Below are positions 15,152 through 23,907 of a DNA stretch of 31,901 bases, piece by piece. The translations under genes were made by a program, and so were the position numbers. Every line of letters begins with the position of its first letter. Position 1 is the stretch's first letter. The stretch comes from Leptospirillum sp. (GTDB lineage Bacteria; Nitrospirota; Leptospirillia; Leptospirillales; Leptospirillaceae): positions 1 through 31,901 of the forward strand of contig DAIEST010000253.1 of assembly GCA_027346125.1 (NCBI GenBank), given 5' to 3'. A model generated the notes under the pieces. The model had not been told where the DNA came from. It saw only the letters and a program-made list of their open reading frames with translations, and made no database searches.

Positions 15152-16147
15152 GTGGGTCGATCGGTATGGGGCGGAACAGTTTCCATCGTTCTCGTGGTCC
15201 TGATCTGGGGGTTTCACTATATTGTTCTTTTTCACCCCCTGAGACTGGTGTCCCCGGGGCAGTACCTCGCCCTGCGCTTTTTCTGGGCCTCGCTCGTCCT
15301 TCTGAGCCTTCCTCCCTTCTACCGGCTCTTCCGGAATGTCAGGCCGTCCCAGTGGGTGGAACTGGTCCTTCTCGGCCTGGTGTCGATCGTATGGTATCAG
15401 TGGTCGTTTCTCAAGGCTGTCGCCCTGATGGATCCTCTTCCCCTGGTTCTGATCCTGTCCCTGGGCCCCATTCTGGTCGCCCTGGTCCGGAGGGTTTTTT
15501 GCCAGGAGTCCTTTTTTCCTGTCCAGTGGGCCGGGATGCTGGCCGTTGTGATGGGGACGGGATTTTTGCTGGACCGCCCCGGCGGAACGCTGGCGCATAC
15601 CCAATGGTCGGGACTCGGATGGGCGTTCCTGTGTCTGACCCTGTTTGTGGCCCAGACCCTTCTCATCCGGAGGATGCTGCGAAGCATGACGACGGGACAG
15701 GTCACGTTTCTTCCCATCCTGATCGGGGGAGTCGGGCTTTTTTTATGGCACCCATCGTATGTGATCCTGACACCGGTCGAACGCTCTGCCGGCGTCATTC
15801 TCCCGCTGCTCTATTCGACGTTCCTGGCATTGTTCCTGGCATACTTTCTCTGGAATGAAGCCATCAGGGTTCTGGGGCCGACCGAAGCCAGTCTCTGGGC
15901 CAACGCCCAGCCTCTGGTCACGGCGTTCGGGGCCACCCTTTTTCTGGGGGAGCCGATCACGCCTCCCCAGATTGGCGGAGGCGTCCTGATGATGAGCGGG
16001 TTTGTCCTGTTTTTCCTGCCGGTTCTCCTGACGGCGCGGGCCAATTCCCGAATCCTGTCCGGCGGTCCCCTGAATTCCCTTTCGCTGGGACTACAGGTGA
16101 ACCCCCACGGAGAAGGGAACGAAGAAGAGGGGATTGGGGTGAAGTGA
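15152..16147 (+). CDS. EamA/DMT-family transporter
   Basis: 331 residues with about ten membrane helices in two EamA repeats (~10-130 and ~155-290), the drug/metabolite transporter fold. The opening SIVLVVLIWGFHYIV and the second-repeat ending GPTEASLWANAQPLVTAFGA with FLGEPITPPQ are family hallmarks. The GTG at 15152 puts the first helix near the N-terminus and has AGAGGG shortly upstream; an in-frame GTG at 15077 would add 25 polar residues. Substrate unknown; relatives export amino acids or other small metabolites. The C-terminal tail is hydrophilic (NPHGEGNEEEG) and its last 57 bp overlap the convergent outer-membrane gene. Confidence 0.85.
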   Translation: MGRSVWGGTVSIVLVVLIWGFHYIVLFHPLRLVSPGQYLALRFFWASLVLLSLPPFYRLFRNVRPSQWVELVLLGLVSIVWYQWSFLKAVALMDPLPLVLILSLGPILVALVRRVFCQESFFPVQWAGMLAVVMGTGFLLDRPGGTLAHTQWSGLGWAFLCLTLFVAQTLLIRRMLRSMTTGQVTFLPILIGGVGLFLWHPSYVILTPVERSAGVILPLLYSTFLALFLAYFLWNEAIRVLGPTEASLWANAQPLVTAFGATLFLGEPITPPQIGGGVLMMSGFVLFFLPVLLTARANSRILSGGPLNSLSLGLQVNPHGEGNEEEGIGVK

Positions 16148-16792
16148 CCCCCCGAAGGGCTGGAAGATCGTCGCATAATCGACTTCGAACTGAAGAAAGA
16201 AAAGATTGACTCCGATTCCTTCCTGCAGGTAGGGAGACCCTCCCGTTCCGACAAAGATGTTGGCCGTATCCGGCCCGTTGATCACGATTCCTCCGTCTAC
16301 CGCCGCATAAAGAAAAACTTCCCTGGAACCGATAAGCCGGATCTCCGCGCCGAGCGTGACAGGCATGGCCTGGAAGGAAGCCCCTCCCGCCTGCGCGGGG
16401 AAGTTCAGGAATTCTGTCTCGAACCTCAGTCCCGTATTGGGGGTCAGCCACCCGTTGATCTCGATCCCGCCGCCATACCCGTTGGTGATCTGGTTATTCA
16501 GAAGGGGCTCGTTCTGGGAAACGGGAACGCCGAGAGGATTGTAAAGGGTGGGAAAGGTCCGGATTCCGAGGAGGGTTACCCCGATTCCGGGGAGAACGGG
16601 CTCGGAGGCTGCCGGTTCGGGGGGGCAGGGATGGGAGAAGAAGTCCCAGACGGTGTGTCCTCCGGCTTCAATGCTGTAGAGGGAGTCGCAGGGGAGGGAA
16701 GAATCGTCGGCCAGCGCTCCGGAAGGAAGGACCCAGGCCAGAGACGACAATAATGTTGCTCCCGTCAGGAACAGGACTGTTTTCCGGAACAT
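16091..16792 (-). CDS. Predicted outer-membrane beta-barrel protein, function unknown
   Basis: 233 residues. The ATG at 16792 has GGGAG 5 nt upstream. A clear signal peptide (residues 1-29, ending SGALA-DD) is followed by a short Cys-containing region (C35, C56). Then comes a Gly/aromatic-rich set of amphipathic strands (GYGGGIEINGWL, LRFETEFLNF, VFLYAAVDGGIVING, LFFLQFEVDYATIF), ending FFVPFSVGVHL. The pattern is that of a small 8-10-strand barrel of the surface-antigen/OmpA-like type. No specific family was recognised. It converges on and overlaps the EamA gene by 57 bp. Confidence 0.75.
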   Translation of the reverse strand: MFRKTVLFLTGATLLSSLAWVLPSGALADDSSLPCDSLYSIEAGGHTVWDFFSHPCPPEPAASEPVLPGIGVTLLGIRTFPTLYNPLGVPVSQNEPLLNNQITNGYGGGIEINGWLTPNTGLRFETEFLNFPAQAGGASFQAMPVTLGAEIRLIGSREVFLYAAVDGGIVINGPDTANIFVGTGGSPYLQEGIGVNLFFLQFEVDYATIFQPFGGSLHPNPLFFVPFSVGVHL

Positions 16793-16832
16793 TCGTTCTC
16801 CCCCAATGTTTTCCGGTCGGTATGCTGGTCGA

Positions 16833-17609
16833 TCAGTCCCGGTTCCCGTAATGTTTCTTGTGGCGGGATCGTTGTTTCAAACGTTCAATATAGCCCTTCG
16901 GATCCGAAAGGTTGGCTGGCCGGGACCAGAGGCGTTCGAAAGTGCGTTCGAAGGCATGTGCGAGATGGGCGTCGTCGGTGAGAAAGAGGTTGTTGTCCTG
17001 CTGGAACCGACCGGTCTGGCATCGGCCGGATCGCCGCCGGCAGCGAAAGGCGCCTTCTCCGGGAGGGGACCAGTTCGCCGAGCCGGTGCGGAGGATGCGG
17101 CCATCGACCAGGTAAGCCTTGAGGTGCATGATGTTCCGGCTGGAGTTTCTCTTGATGGCGATCCGGATATTGGGAGACGCGAGGAGTTCCCGGCTTCTGT
17201 CGTTTCTGTCTCTGATCTGGATCCGGTCGCGGTAAATCCGGATCTTGACGCCCCGTGCAGCCGCATCGAGAAGGGTGCGGGCCAGGGGACGATCGGTGAA
17301 GGCATACATGGCGATGTCGATCCGCTTTCGCGCCTGCCTCAGGACACGGATGTCGATGGCTTCAAGGTTTTCCCGGGGCGAATAGTGTTCCCCGAACGGG
17401 ATGGGACCGGCGAGAAGCGGGAGGGGAGATTCCCAGGCAAGACAGGCCAGCAGGACGAGAGAGAAAAGACAGGACAGGAGGATGTTCCGTCCTGCCCCCG
17501 ATCGGGGGTGAGGGTGATCTTGTCCCGCTCTCCGGTTCGGATTAAGATGGAAAGAGAGAAGATCGTGCGCGTTCCGGCTGTTCCATCGTCTGACAAGGAA
17601 ACCTTTCAT
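16833..17609 (-). CDS. Phospholipase D-superfamily endonuclease-like protein, membrane-anchored or exported
   Basis: 258 residues. A single PLD-type catalytic motif HxKxxxxD (H162, K164, D169 in IMHLKAYLVDG) is followed by GSANW (176-180) and QDNNLFL. This is the arrangement of Nuc-like nucleases, which dimerise to build the active site. Residues ~43-58 are hydrophobic and contain LLAC, a possible lipobox, after an unusual ~42-residue polar N-terminal stretch. The ATG at 17609 is chosen because AGGAG lies 5 nt upstream and no other ATG, GTG or TTG occurs before the catalytic domain. That start shares the CATG palindrome with the divergent thioredoxin start. Likely role: periplasmic or surface nuclease, or phosphodiesterase. 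Confidence 0.8.
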   Translation of the reverse strand: MKGFLVRRWNSRNAHDLLSFHLNPNRRAGQDHPHPRSGAGRNILLSCLFSLVLLACLAWESPLPLLAGPIPFGEHYSPRENLEAIDIRVLRQARKRIDIAMYAFTDRPLARTLLDAAARGVKIRIYRDRIQIRDRNDRSRELLASPNIRIAIKRNSSRNIMHLKAYLVDGRILRTGSANWSPPGEGAFRCRRRSGRCQTGRFQQDNNLFLTDDAHLAHAFERTFERLWSRPANLSDPKGYIERLKQRSRHKKHYGNRD

Positions 17610-18036
17610 GAATGCTCCTGTGTATTGCCCGTCCTGCCATACTCCCAATCGGCTCGACCCCAGCAAGGATCCGCAAGAGGCCCGTTGCGGGAAATGCGGC
17701 GCACCGCTGACGCCGGCCGGACCGGTGGTCGTCACCGACGGAACCTTCGACCAGATGGTGCTCAGGTCCACGCTCCCGGTTCTGCTGGACCTGTGGGCTC
17801 CCTGGTGCGGCCCTTGCCGAACCATCGCCCCGATCCTGGAAGATCTGTCCCGAAAGTATCACGGCCGCCTCAGGGTTGCCAAACTGAATGTGGACGAGAA
17901 CCCCTACACGGCCCGCCAGATGGAAGCGATGAGTATTCCTCTCCTGCTTTTCCTGAAGGGCGGAACAGTCGTCGGGAAGCTGGTGGGCGCCTATCCCGCC
18001 CATGAAATCGAGCGGGCGCTCCAGAGCGTTCTCTAA
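17608..18036 (+). CDS. trxC: Thioredoxin with N-terminal zinc ribbon (Trx2/TrxC type)
   Basis: 142 residues, cytosolic protein-disulfide reductase. The N-terminal zinc ribbon has two CxxC pairs (C7/C10 in YCPSC and C27/C30 in RCGKC), which marks the TrxC subgroup. The thioredoxin fold begins at ~38, with active site WCGPC (66-70) and the cis-Pro in SIPLLLFLKGG. The ATG at 17608 has AAGGAA 7 nt upstream. TrxC is usually linked to oxidative stress and recycled by thioredoxin reductase, which is not in this window. The gene is divergent from the PLD-like gene with start codons superimposed, and is followed after 64 bp by the aminopeptidase on the same strand. Confidence 0.93.
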   Translation: MNAPVYCPSCHTPNRLDPSKDPQEARCGKCGAPLTPAGPVVVTDGTFDQMVLRSTLPVLLDLWAPWCGPCRTIAPILEDLSRKYHGRLRVAKLNVDENPYTARQMEAMSIPLLLFLKGGTVVGKLVGAYPAHEIERALQSVL

Positions 18037-18100
18037 AATCGCGGAAATCTGTTCATCCATTTTCCGCCCATAATTTTCAATGAAAGGACCGAACCCGTCC

Positions 18101-20692
18101 ATGCCTTCTGCCGATCTTTCCCTGTACCAGCTTCCCCGTGACATCCGTCCCGTTCATTATGATCTTCTTCTGGCTCCCGATCTGGAGCGGTTCACCTTCG
18201 ACGGCGAAGTGTCGATCCGGGTGGAGATCTACCGGGACACGCTGGAATTTGTCCTGAACGCGTCAGATTTGAAAATCCACAAGGCCCATGCCACTGTGGA
18301 CGGAGTCGACTTCCCCCTGTGGCCAGAGATGGATCCCGAGTTCGAGCGGGTGATCTTTCGGGGGACCCGGCTGTTCGAGGCGGAAACGACAGCCGTTCTC
18401 CGGATCCATTTTTCCGGGATCCTGAACGACCTGCTCGCGGGGTTTTACAGGAGCTCCTACCGCACTCCGGCCGGAGAGGAACGGTTTCTGGCCACGACCC
18501 AGTTCGAGGCGACCGATGCCCGGAAAGCCTTTCCATGCTGGGACGAGCCCTCCGTCAAGGCGACCTTCCGGGTTGCCGCCCGCGTTCCGGACACGTTCGT
18601 GGCGCTTTCCAACATGCCGGTGGAACGGGAGGAGCCCCTTCCGGACGGACGCAAGGATGTTTTTTTCCGTACTACCCCGAAGATGTCGACCTACCTCCTT
18701 CACCTGACGACCGGCCTGTTCGAACGGGTCTCGGCAACGACGCAGACCGGGGTGGAGATTTCTGTCTGGACCGTTCCGGGTCGTCAGGAAGAGGGACTTT
18801 TTGCCCGCGATGTGGCATTGCGCCTTCTTCCCTGGTTCAATAACTACTTCGGAATCCCCTACCCTCTTCCCAAGATGGATCTGGTCGCGATTCCCGATTT
18901 CGCTGCCGGTGCGATGGAGAACTGGGGCATCCTGACTTACCGGGAAACGGCGCTTCTTCTCCCTCCCGGAGAATCCTCCGCCCGGACGACACAGCGCGTG
19001 GCCATTGTCGTCGCCCATGAAATGGCCCATCAGTGGTTCGGGGATCTCGTCACCATGTCGTGGTGGGACGATCTGTGGCTGAACGAGGGATTTGCCTCCT
19101 GGATGGAGGTGAAGGCGGTGGACTACCTCTTCCCGGAATGGAAGATGTGGGATCTGTTCCTGGCCGAGGACATGACGGAAGCGCTTGAGCTGGACGGCCT
19201 CGAACATTCCCATCCGATCGAGATCGCCGTCCGGAACCCCCATGAAATCAACGAGATCTTCGATGCCATTTCCTATGTCAAGGGAGGGAGCCTGATCCGG
19301 ATGCTGGAATGCTTCCTGGGGGAAGAAATCTTCCGGGAGGGGATTTCCCGGTATCTTTCCCAGTTTTCTTACGGAAACGCCTGCACGGCGGACCTCTGGA
19401 ATGCCCTGTCCCGGGTTTCGGGACGGGAGGTCCGGAAGATCATGGAGTCCTGGACCCGTCAGACGGGATACCCGGTCCTGATGGTCGGGGAAGGAGAGCC
19501 GACTGAGGTCCTCCAGAGACCGTTCCGGAACCACCCGAGGCTGATGGACGAGATGAAGGGTGCTCCGGAAGGGCTTTCCTGGCGCGTGATGATGGGACTT
19601 TCCCTGAATTCGGGAAAGCCTGTCGTCCCTCACCTTCTGGCCGACCGCACGGGAATGCTGCCTCCTTCGCCGTCCGGAGGAGCCTGGCAGAATCTGAACT
19701 CCGGCCATGTCGGATTCTACCGGGTCCTGTATCCGGACTCTCTGAGAAAGAAGCTGCCGGAAGAGATCCGTTCCGGCCGGATGTCTGTTTCCGACAGGCT
19801 CGGCTTCGAGAACGATCTTTTTGCCATGGGACGCGCGGGTCTCGTGACGCTCGGGGAGTATCTGTCCTGTCTGGAGTCTTTCCGGCAGGAAGACCAGTAT
19901 ATCGTCTGGTCGGATATTGCTTCGAACCTCGGATGGCTCGACGGACTTCTGGCATTTGGAGCGTCATGGGAGCCCCTGTCCCGCTTCGTGGTCGCCCTGA
20001 TGCGTCCGGCGTTCCAGTGCGTGGGCTGGGATGTCCGGGAAGGAGAGTCCCACCAGGGAAGACTGCTTCGTTCCCTGCTCCTGTCCTGTCTCGGTATTTC
20101 CGGGGATCCGGAGATCGTGTCCGGTTGCCGGGACCGGTTCGACCGGTTCCTGTCAGAGCGCTCCTCCCTCCCTCCGGATCTCCGCCTGGCGGTTTTCCGG
20201 ACCGTTTCCCGGCATGGAGACGCCGCCGTACACCAACGCTTTGTGGAGTTGGCAGGGAAAGCCGGAAGCCAGGAGGAAAAGAATCGCTACCTGGCCGCGT
20301 TGGCCGCTTCGGGAAAAGAGGATCTGCTGGAGAAGACGCTTGAACTTTCCCTGTCCGGGCTGGTCCGGATTCAGGATACCGTCAGCGTCGTTTCCCAGGT
20401 GGGGTCCAATCCTTATGGAGAACGGCTGGCCTGGTCGTTTTTCCGGGACCGGTTCGACCTGTTCCGGAAACGTTACGAATCGGGAGGGTTTGCCCTTCAG
20501 CGGCTGGTCCGGGGCGTTTCGGAGTCGTTCCGGTGCCGGGAGGACCAGCGGCAGGTAGAAGCGTTTTTTCGGGAACACCCTCTGGAGGGCGCCCGTCGCA
20601 CCATCGATCAGGTTCTGGAGACGATCGATCTCAGGACCGAGGTTCTGGAACGGGAAGGAAAATCTGTCTCAAAGGCGCTTGAACCCTGGTGA
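18101..20692 (+). CDS. M1-family zinc aminopeptidase
   Basis: 863 residues. Substrate-binding GAMEN is at ~270-274. The zinc motif HEMAH is at ~306-310, with the third ligand Glu in NEGFASW ~19 residues later (~329), giving the gluzincin HExxH-x18-E pattern. A QFEATDARKAFPCWDEP block precedes it, as in PepN-like, ERAP-like and tricorn-interacting-factor enzymes. The N-terminal beta-saddle and the C-terminal helical domain (~520 onward) make up a standard-length M1 enzyme. No signal peptide, so probably cytosolic, trimming N-terminal residues from peptides. The ATG at 18101 follows a purine-rich AAAGGA 12 nt upstream. An in-frame ATG at 18080 (seven residues longer) has no visible ribosome site, and the choice is not firm. 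Confidence 0.93.
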   Translation: MPSADLSLYQLPRDIRPVHYDLLLAPDLERFTFDGEVSIRVEIYRDTLEFVLNASDLKIHKAHATVDGVDFPLWPEMDPEFERVIFRGTRLFEAETTAVLRIHFSGILNDLLAGFYRSSYRTPAGEERFLATTQFEATDARKAFPCWDEPSVKATFRVAARVPDTFVALSNMPVEREEPLPDGRKDVFFRTTPKMSTYLLHLTTGLFERVSATTQTGVEISVWTVPGRQEEGLFARDVALRLLPWFNNYFGIPYPLPKMDLVAIPDFAAGAMENWGILTYRETALLLPPGESSARTTQRVAIVVAHEMAHQWFGDLVTMSWWDDLWLNEGFASWMEVKAVDYLFPEWKMWDLFLAEDMTEALELDGLEHSHPIEIAVRNPHEINEIFDAISYVKGGSLIRMLECFLGEEIFREGISRYLSQFSYGNACTADLWNALSRVSGREVRKIMESWTRQTGYPVLMVGEGEPTEVLQRPFRNHPRLMDEMKGAPEGLSWRVMMGLSLNSGKPVVPHLLADRTGMLPPSPSGGAWQNLNSGHVGFYRVLYPDSLRKKLPEEIRSGRMSVSDRLGFENDLFAMGRAGLVTLGEYLSCLESFRQEDQYIVWSDIASNLGWLDGLLAFGASWEPLSRFVVALMRPAFQCVGWDVREGESHQGRLLRSLLLSCLGISGDPEIVSGCRDRFDRFLSERSSLPPDLRLAVFRTVSRHGDAAVHQRFVELAGKAGSQEEKNRYLAALAASGKEDLLEKTLELSLSGLVRIQDTVSVVSQVGSNPYGERLAWSFFRDRFDLFRKRYESGGFALQRLVRGVSESFRCREDQRQVEAFFREHPLEGARRTIDQVLETIDLRTEVLEREGKSVSKALEPW

Positions 20693-20723
20693 TTTGCCGA
20701 CCGGAGGGAAGGGGTGGTCCGGA

Positions 20724-21443
20724 TTACCCGACAAACACGGAAGGCTTCTGGAAATGGACGCGGACGTAGGCTTCCAGAAGATTTTCCACGAGCTGTTCCG
20801 GGTCGGAATGGTAGACCAGCCGGGTTCCGGTCGTTTTCCGGATCTTTTCGACGATGGACGGGAGAATTTCCGTGATTCCGCCCGTCCCCTCCAGGACGCC
20901 GATCAGTTTTCCCTCGTCGTAGGCGATCGAGAACTCTCCGAGTGTCCCCGAATGTCCTCCGACGATGATCACCACGTCGCTCGATCGGATGTTGATCACT
21001 TCCCGTCCCATGAGTCCGGATCCGGTGAAGATGATCATGTCGAACAGTTCGTTGGGAGACTGGTACCGGTCGAGATGTTCCTGCTCGGAGAGGGCGGGGG
21101 AGATCCCGATGGAAAGACCTCCGACCGATTTGAATCCCAGGGTGGCTTCGTAGGGAAGTCCGGGACAGGCGCCCGTGATCAGTCCGAACTTGCGGGTGGC
21201 CAGTGCCTGGCCCAGTCTGAATGCCAGAAGACGTTGCTGGCTGCTCAGTTCCCCGGAAGCGGATCCCATGACGCCGGCAGTGAACTTCCGCCCCGTATCG
21301 CGGGCGTAGGCGGACGGGTTTCCGTCGAATGCCGTTGCGCATTCCATCCGGTCGAAGTAGTGGATATACCCTTCATGGATGCGGACGGCAGCAGCGTCGC
21401 CCAGTTGGGGAATCGGGGTCTTGCACACGGGATCCTGTGTCAT
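20724..21443 (-). CDS. YHS-like domain fused to LOG/SLOG-family domain
   Basis: 239 residues, cytosolic. The ATG at 21443 has GGAGG 5 nt upstream. Residues ~3-50 (DPVCKTPI ... HYFDRMECATAFDGNPSAYA) resemble a YHS domain, a small Cys-containing module tied to metal handling. Residues ~55-230 form a Rossmann-like LOG/SLOG domain with TGACPGLPYEA (90-100) and GGHSGTLGE (162-170), the latter matching the nucleotide-binding GGxGTxxE motif of LOG lysine decarboxylase-like proteins. True LOG enzymes release cytokinins from nucleotides. This branch (TIGR00725-like) has no established reaction, and some relatives are molybdenum-cofactor carriers. It converges with the aminopeptidase gene across 31 bp. 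Confidence 0.8.
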   Translation of the reverse strand: MTQDPVCKTPIPQLGDAAAVRIHEGYIHYFDRMECATAFDGNPSAYARDTGRKFTAGVMGSASGELSSQQRLLAFRLGQALATRKFGLITGACPGLPYEATLGFKSVGGLSIGISPALSEQEHLDRYQSPNELFDMIIFTGSGLMGREVINIRSSDVVIIVGGHSGTLGEFSIAYDEGKLIGVLEGTGGITEILPSIVEKIRKTTGTRLVYHSDPEQLVENLLEAYVRVHFQKPSVFVG

Positions 21444-21520
21444 GGAATCCTCCCGGAAATGGCGGGAATGGCTTCAGTTCCCCGTAGAAGCGGGATCTTC
21501 AGTGTTCGAGGGAGGTAATG

Positions 21521-21784
21521 ATGAAGGAATTGCCGGATGTTTTCAAGCCTGGGGGAACGCCCCGCTCCACTCTTCCCCTGGCGATTTTCCCGTCCGGATC
21601 TGCACTTTCGGAACTCAATGGCGTGCTTGCCGCCTTTTTGTCTTTTCCGTCTGGTCGTGCCGGTGGGGCATGCGGGGGGACGTTCGTTCCCGGCCAGGTC
21701 TCCCGGTGGATGACGTTTGACGGATTCCGTCCGGGTTGGCCGGGAGCGGCTTCGATCCTGACCGGCATCGCGGTGACGCCATGA
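21521..21784 (+). CDS. Hypothetical small ORF preceding uvrB
   Basis: 87 residues, not recognised. The ATG at 21521 has GGAGG 5 nt upstream, an excellent ribosome site, and the stop overlaps an in-frame uvrB ATG at 21781 by 4 bp (ATGA). Those two signals are the only support. The peptide is rich in Gly, Pro and Ala with a mildly hydrophobic middle (LNGVLAAFLSF) and no motif. Without it, 21444-21816 would be an untranslated region holding the uvrB promoter, which I could not identify. Confidence 0.35.
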   Translation: MKELPDVFKPGGTPRSTLPLAIFPSGSALSELNGVLAAFLSFPSGRAGGACGGTFVPGQVSRWMTFDGFRPGWPGAASILTGIAVTP

Positions 21785-21816
21785 TCCCGGAAGCAGGAGG
21801 GAAGGTGGGGGATGCC

Positions 21817-23898
21817 ATGCCCAAAGACGGATTTTCCCGAACGCTGGAGAGGGAAGGAGCGTTCCGGCTGTCGTCGGAGTTTCGTCCTTCCGGGGATCAG
21901 TCCCGGGCGATCGAAATTCTCTCGGGAGGGGTCAGGGAAGGGAAAGGGTACCAGACGCTTCTCGGGGTGACCGGTTCGGGAAAGACGTTCACGATGGCCA
22001 ACATCGTCCAGCAGGTCCAGAAGCCCACGTTGGTGCTGGCCCCCAACAAGACGCTGGCGGCCCAGCTGTATCGGGAGTTCAAGACCTTCTTTCCGCAAAA
22101 CAGGGTCGAATACTTTGTCAGTTACTATGACTACTACCAGCCGGAAGCCTACCTCCCGTCCACCGATACCTATATCGAGAAAGATTCGGCGGTCAACGAC
22201 CTGATCGACCGGATGCGCCATTCTGCCACGTCTGCACTTCTCGAGCGCAGAGACACGATCGTCGTTGCCTCCGTTTCCTGCATTTACGGTCTGGGATCTC
22301 CGGATTCCTACCAGAAAATGCACCTCTATCTGGAGCGGGGACAGATCCTTCCCCGGGAAAAGCTGATCGAACGGCTGATCACGATCCAGTACCAGCGAAA
22401 CGACGTGGAGCTTCGGCGGGGAACGTTCAGGGTTCGCGGGGATATTGTGGATATCATTCCCGCCTCCTATGAGGATCGGGCGATCCGGGTGGAACTCTTC
22501 GGAGACGAGATCGAACGGATCCGGGAAATGGATCCCCTGACCGGCCACGAACTGGCCGTGATCCCATCGATCATCATCTATCCGGGAACCCACTACATTC
22601 TCCCTCCGGATCAGCTGGAGCGGGCGCTGAACGGGATCGAGGAAGAGCTTCTCGAACGGATCCGCCAGTTCAGGACCGCAGGCAAGCTTCTGGAGGCACA
22701 ACGCATCGAACAGAGGACGCTCTTCGATCTGGAGATGATCCGGGAAATCGGGTACTGCCACGGGATCGAAAATTATTCGCGCCACCTTTCGGGGCGGTCT
22801 GCGGGGGATCCTCCCCCGACATTGTTCGACTATTTCCCGGAAGACTTTCTGGTTCTCGTGGACGAAAGCCATGTCGCGATTCCCCAGGTGGGGGGGATGT
22901 ATCACGGGGATTATTCCCGGAAGGTCAGTCTTGTGGAGTACGGCTTCCGTCTCCCTTCGGCCTTCGACAACAGGCCGCTCAAATTTCCGGAGTTCGAACG
23001 GATCGTCCGCCAGTCGGTGTTTGTCTCCGCAACGCCCGGTCCCTATGAACTCAAGATGTCGGACGGAGTGACGGCCGAGCAGGTCATCCGGCCGACCGGA
23101 CTGTGCGATCCGGAGATCGAGATCGCTCCGGCGACCTACCAGGTGGACCATCTCGTGGGAGAGATTCGCCGGACGGTGGCACTACAGGATCGGGTCCTTG
23201 TGACGACGCTGACCAAAAAAATGGCCGAAAACCTGACGGACTACCTGGAGGAACGGGGGATCCGCGTCCGTTACCTCCATTCGGAGATCGACACGCTGGA
23301 AAGAATGGAGATTCTCCGCGACCTCCGCAGGGGGGAGTTTGACGTGCTGGTCGGGATCAATCTGCTCCGGGAAGGGCTTGATCTTCCGGAAGTTGCTCTG
23401 GTGGCGATCCTCGATGCGGATAAGGAGGGATTTCTCCGATCCCGCCGGTCGTTGATCCAGACCGCCGGAAGGGCGGCCCGGAATGTACGGGGAAGGGTCA
23501 TCTTCTATGCGGATCGGGTGACCGGATCCATGTCCGAGGCGATCGAGGAAACGAAACGGCGCCGGACGATCCAGCTGGCCTACAACCTGGAGCACGGAAT
23601 CGTTCCGAAGGGGATACGCAAGGAGATCCCGGAAAGTCTTTATGCCGTTTCGGAGGGAGATTACGTCGAGGTTCCGGGATTTGGACAGGAGGAGTCCTGG
23701 TCAGCGGATTCGGACCTGGAAGGATTGTCGGATCGCGAAATCCGGGCGCTCATGGAAAAGGCCGCCGCCGCCCTCGAATTCGAGAAAGCGGCTCACTATC
23801 GGGACCTTCTGAGAGGAAGAGGCCGGGATCCGGATGGCCAGAACATCCGGATCGGCACACCCCGAAAGAAGAAGGGACGTTCCGACCGGAACCGGTGA
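21817..23898 (+). CDS. uvrB: Excinuclease ABC subunit B
   Basis: 693 residues, the damage-verifying helicase-like subunit of nucleotide excision repair, acting with UvrA and UvrC. Walker A GVTGSGKT is at 50-57. The beta-hairpin region YFVSYYDYYQPEAYLP is that which clamps DNA. VLVDESHVAIPQ (motif II), GINLLREGLDLPEV and QTAGRAARN (motifs V/VI) follow. The C-terminal UVR domain that contacts UvrC is at ~640-672 (ALMEKAAAALEFEKAAHYRD). The start at 21817 (MPKDGFSR) is chosen because GGTGGGGGA precedes it and the family N-terminus follows closely. In-frame ATGs at 21781 and 21736 are alternatives, the former coupled to the small upstream ORF. Neither uvrA nor uvrC lies in the window. Confidence 0.96.
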   Translation: MPKDGFSRTLEREGAFRLSSEFRPSGDQSRAIEILSGGVREGKGYQTLLGVTGSGKTFTMANIVQQVQKPTLVLAPNKTLAAQLYREFKTFFPQNRVEYFVSYYDYYQPEAYLPSTDTYIEKDSAVNDLIDRMRHSATSALLERRDTIVVASVSCIYGLGSPDSYQKMHLYLERGQILPREKLIERLITIQYQRNDVELRRGTFRVRGDIVDIIPASYEDRAIRVELFGDEIERIREMDPLTGHELAVIPSIIIYPGTHYILPPDQLERALNGIEEELLERIRQFRTAGKLLEAQRIEQRTLFDLEMIREIGYCHGIENYSRHLSGRSAGDPPPTLFDYFPEDFLVLVDESHVAIPQVGGMYHGDYSRKVSLVEYGFRLPSAFDNRPLKFPEFERIVRQSVFVSATPGPYELKMSDGVTAEQVIRPTGLCDPEIEIAPATYQVDHLVGEIRRTVALQDRVLVTTLTKKMAENLTDYLEERGIRVRYLHSEIDTLERMEILRDLRRGEFDVLVGINLLREGLDLPEVALVAILDADKEGFLRSRRSLIQTAGRAARNVRGRVIFYADRVTGSMSEAIEETKRRRTIQLAYNLEHGIVPKGIRKEIPESLYAVSEGDYVEVPGFGQEESWSADSDLEGLSDREIRALMEKAAAALEFEKAAHYRDLLRGRGRDPDGQNIRIGTPRKKKGRSDRNR

Positions 23899-23907
23899 AG
23901 CGGGATT

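Noticed and set aside
21499..23151. Reverse-strand open frame of 550 codons opposite uvrB
   Set aside because: Shadow of uvrB; no domain and no start signals.
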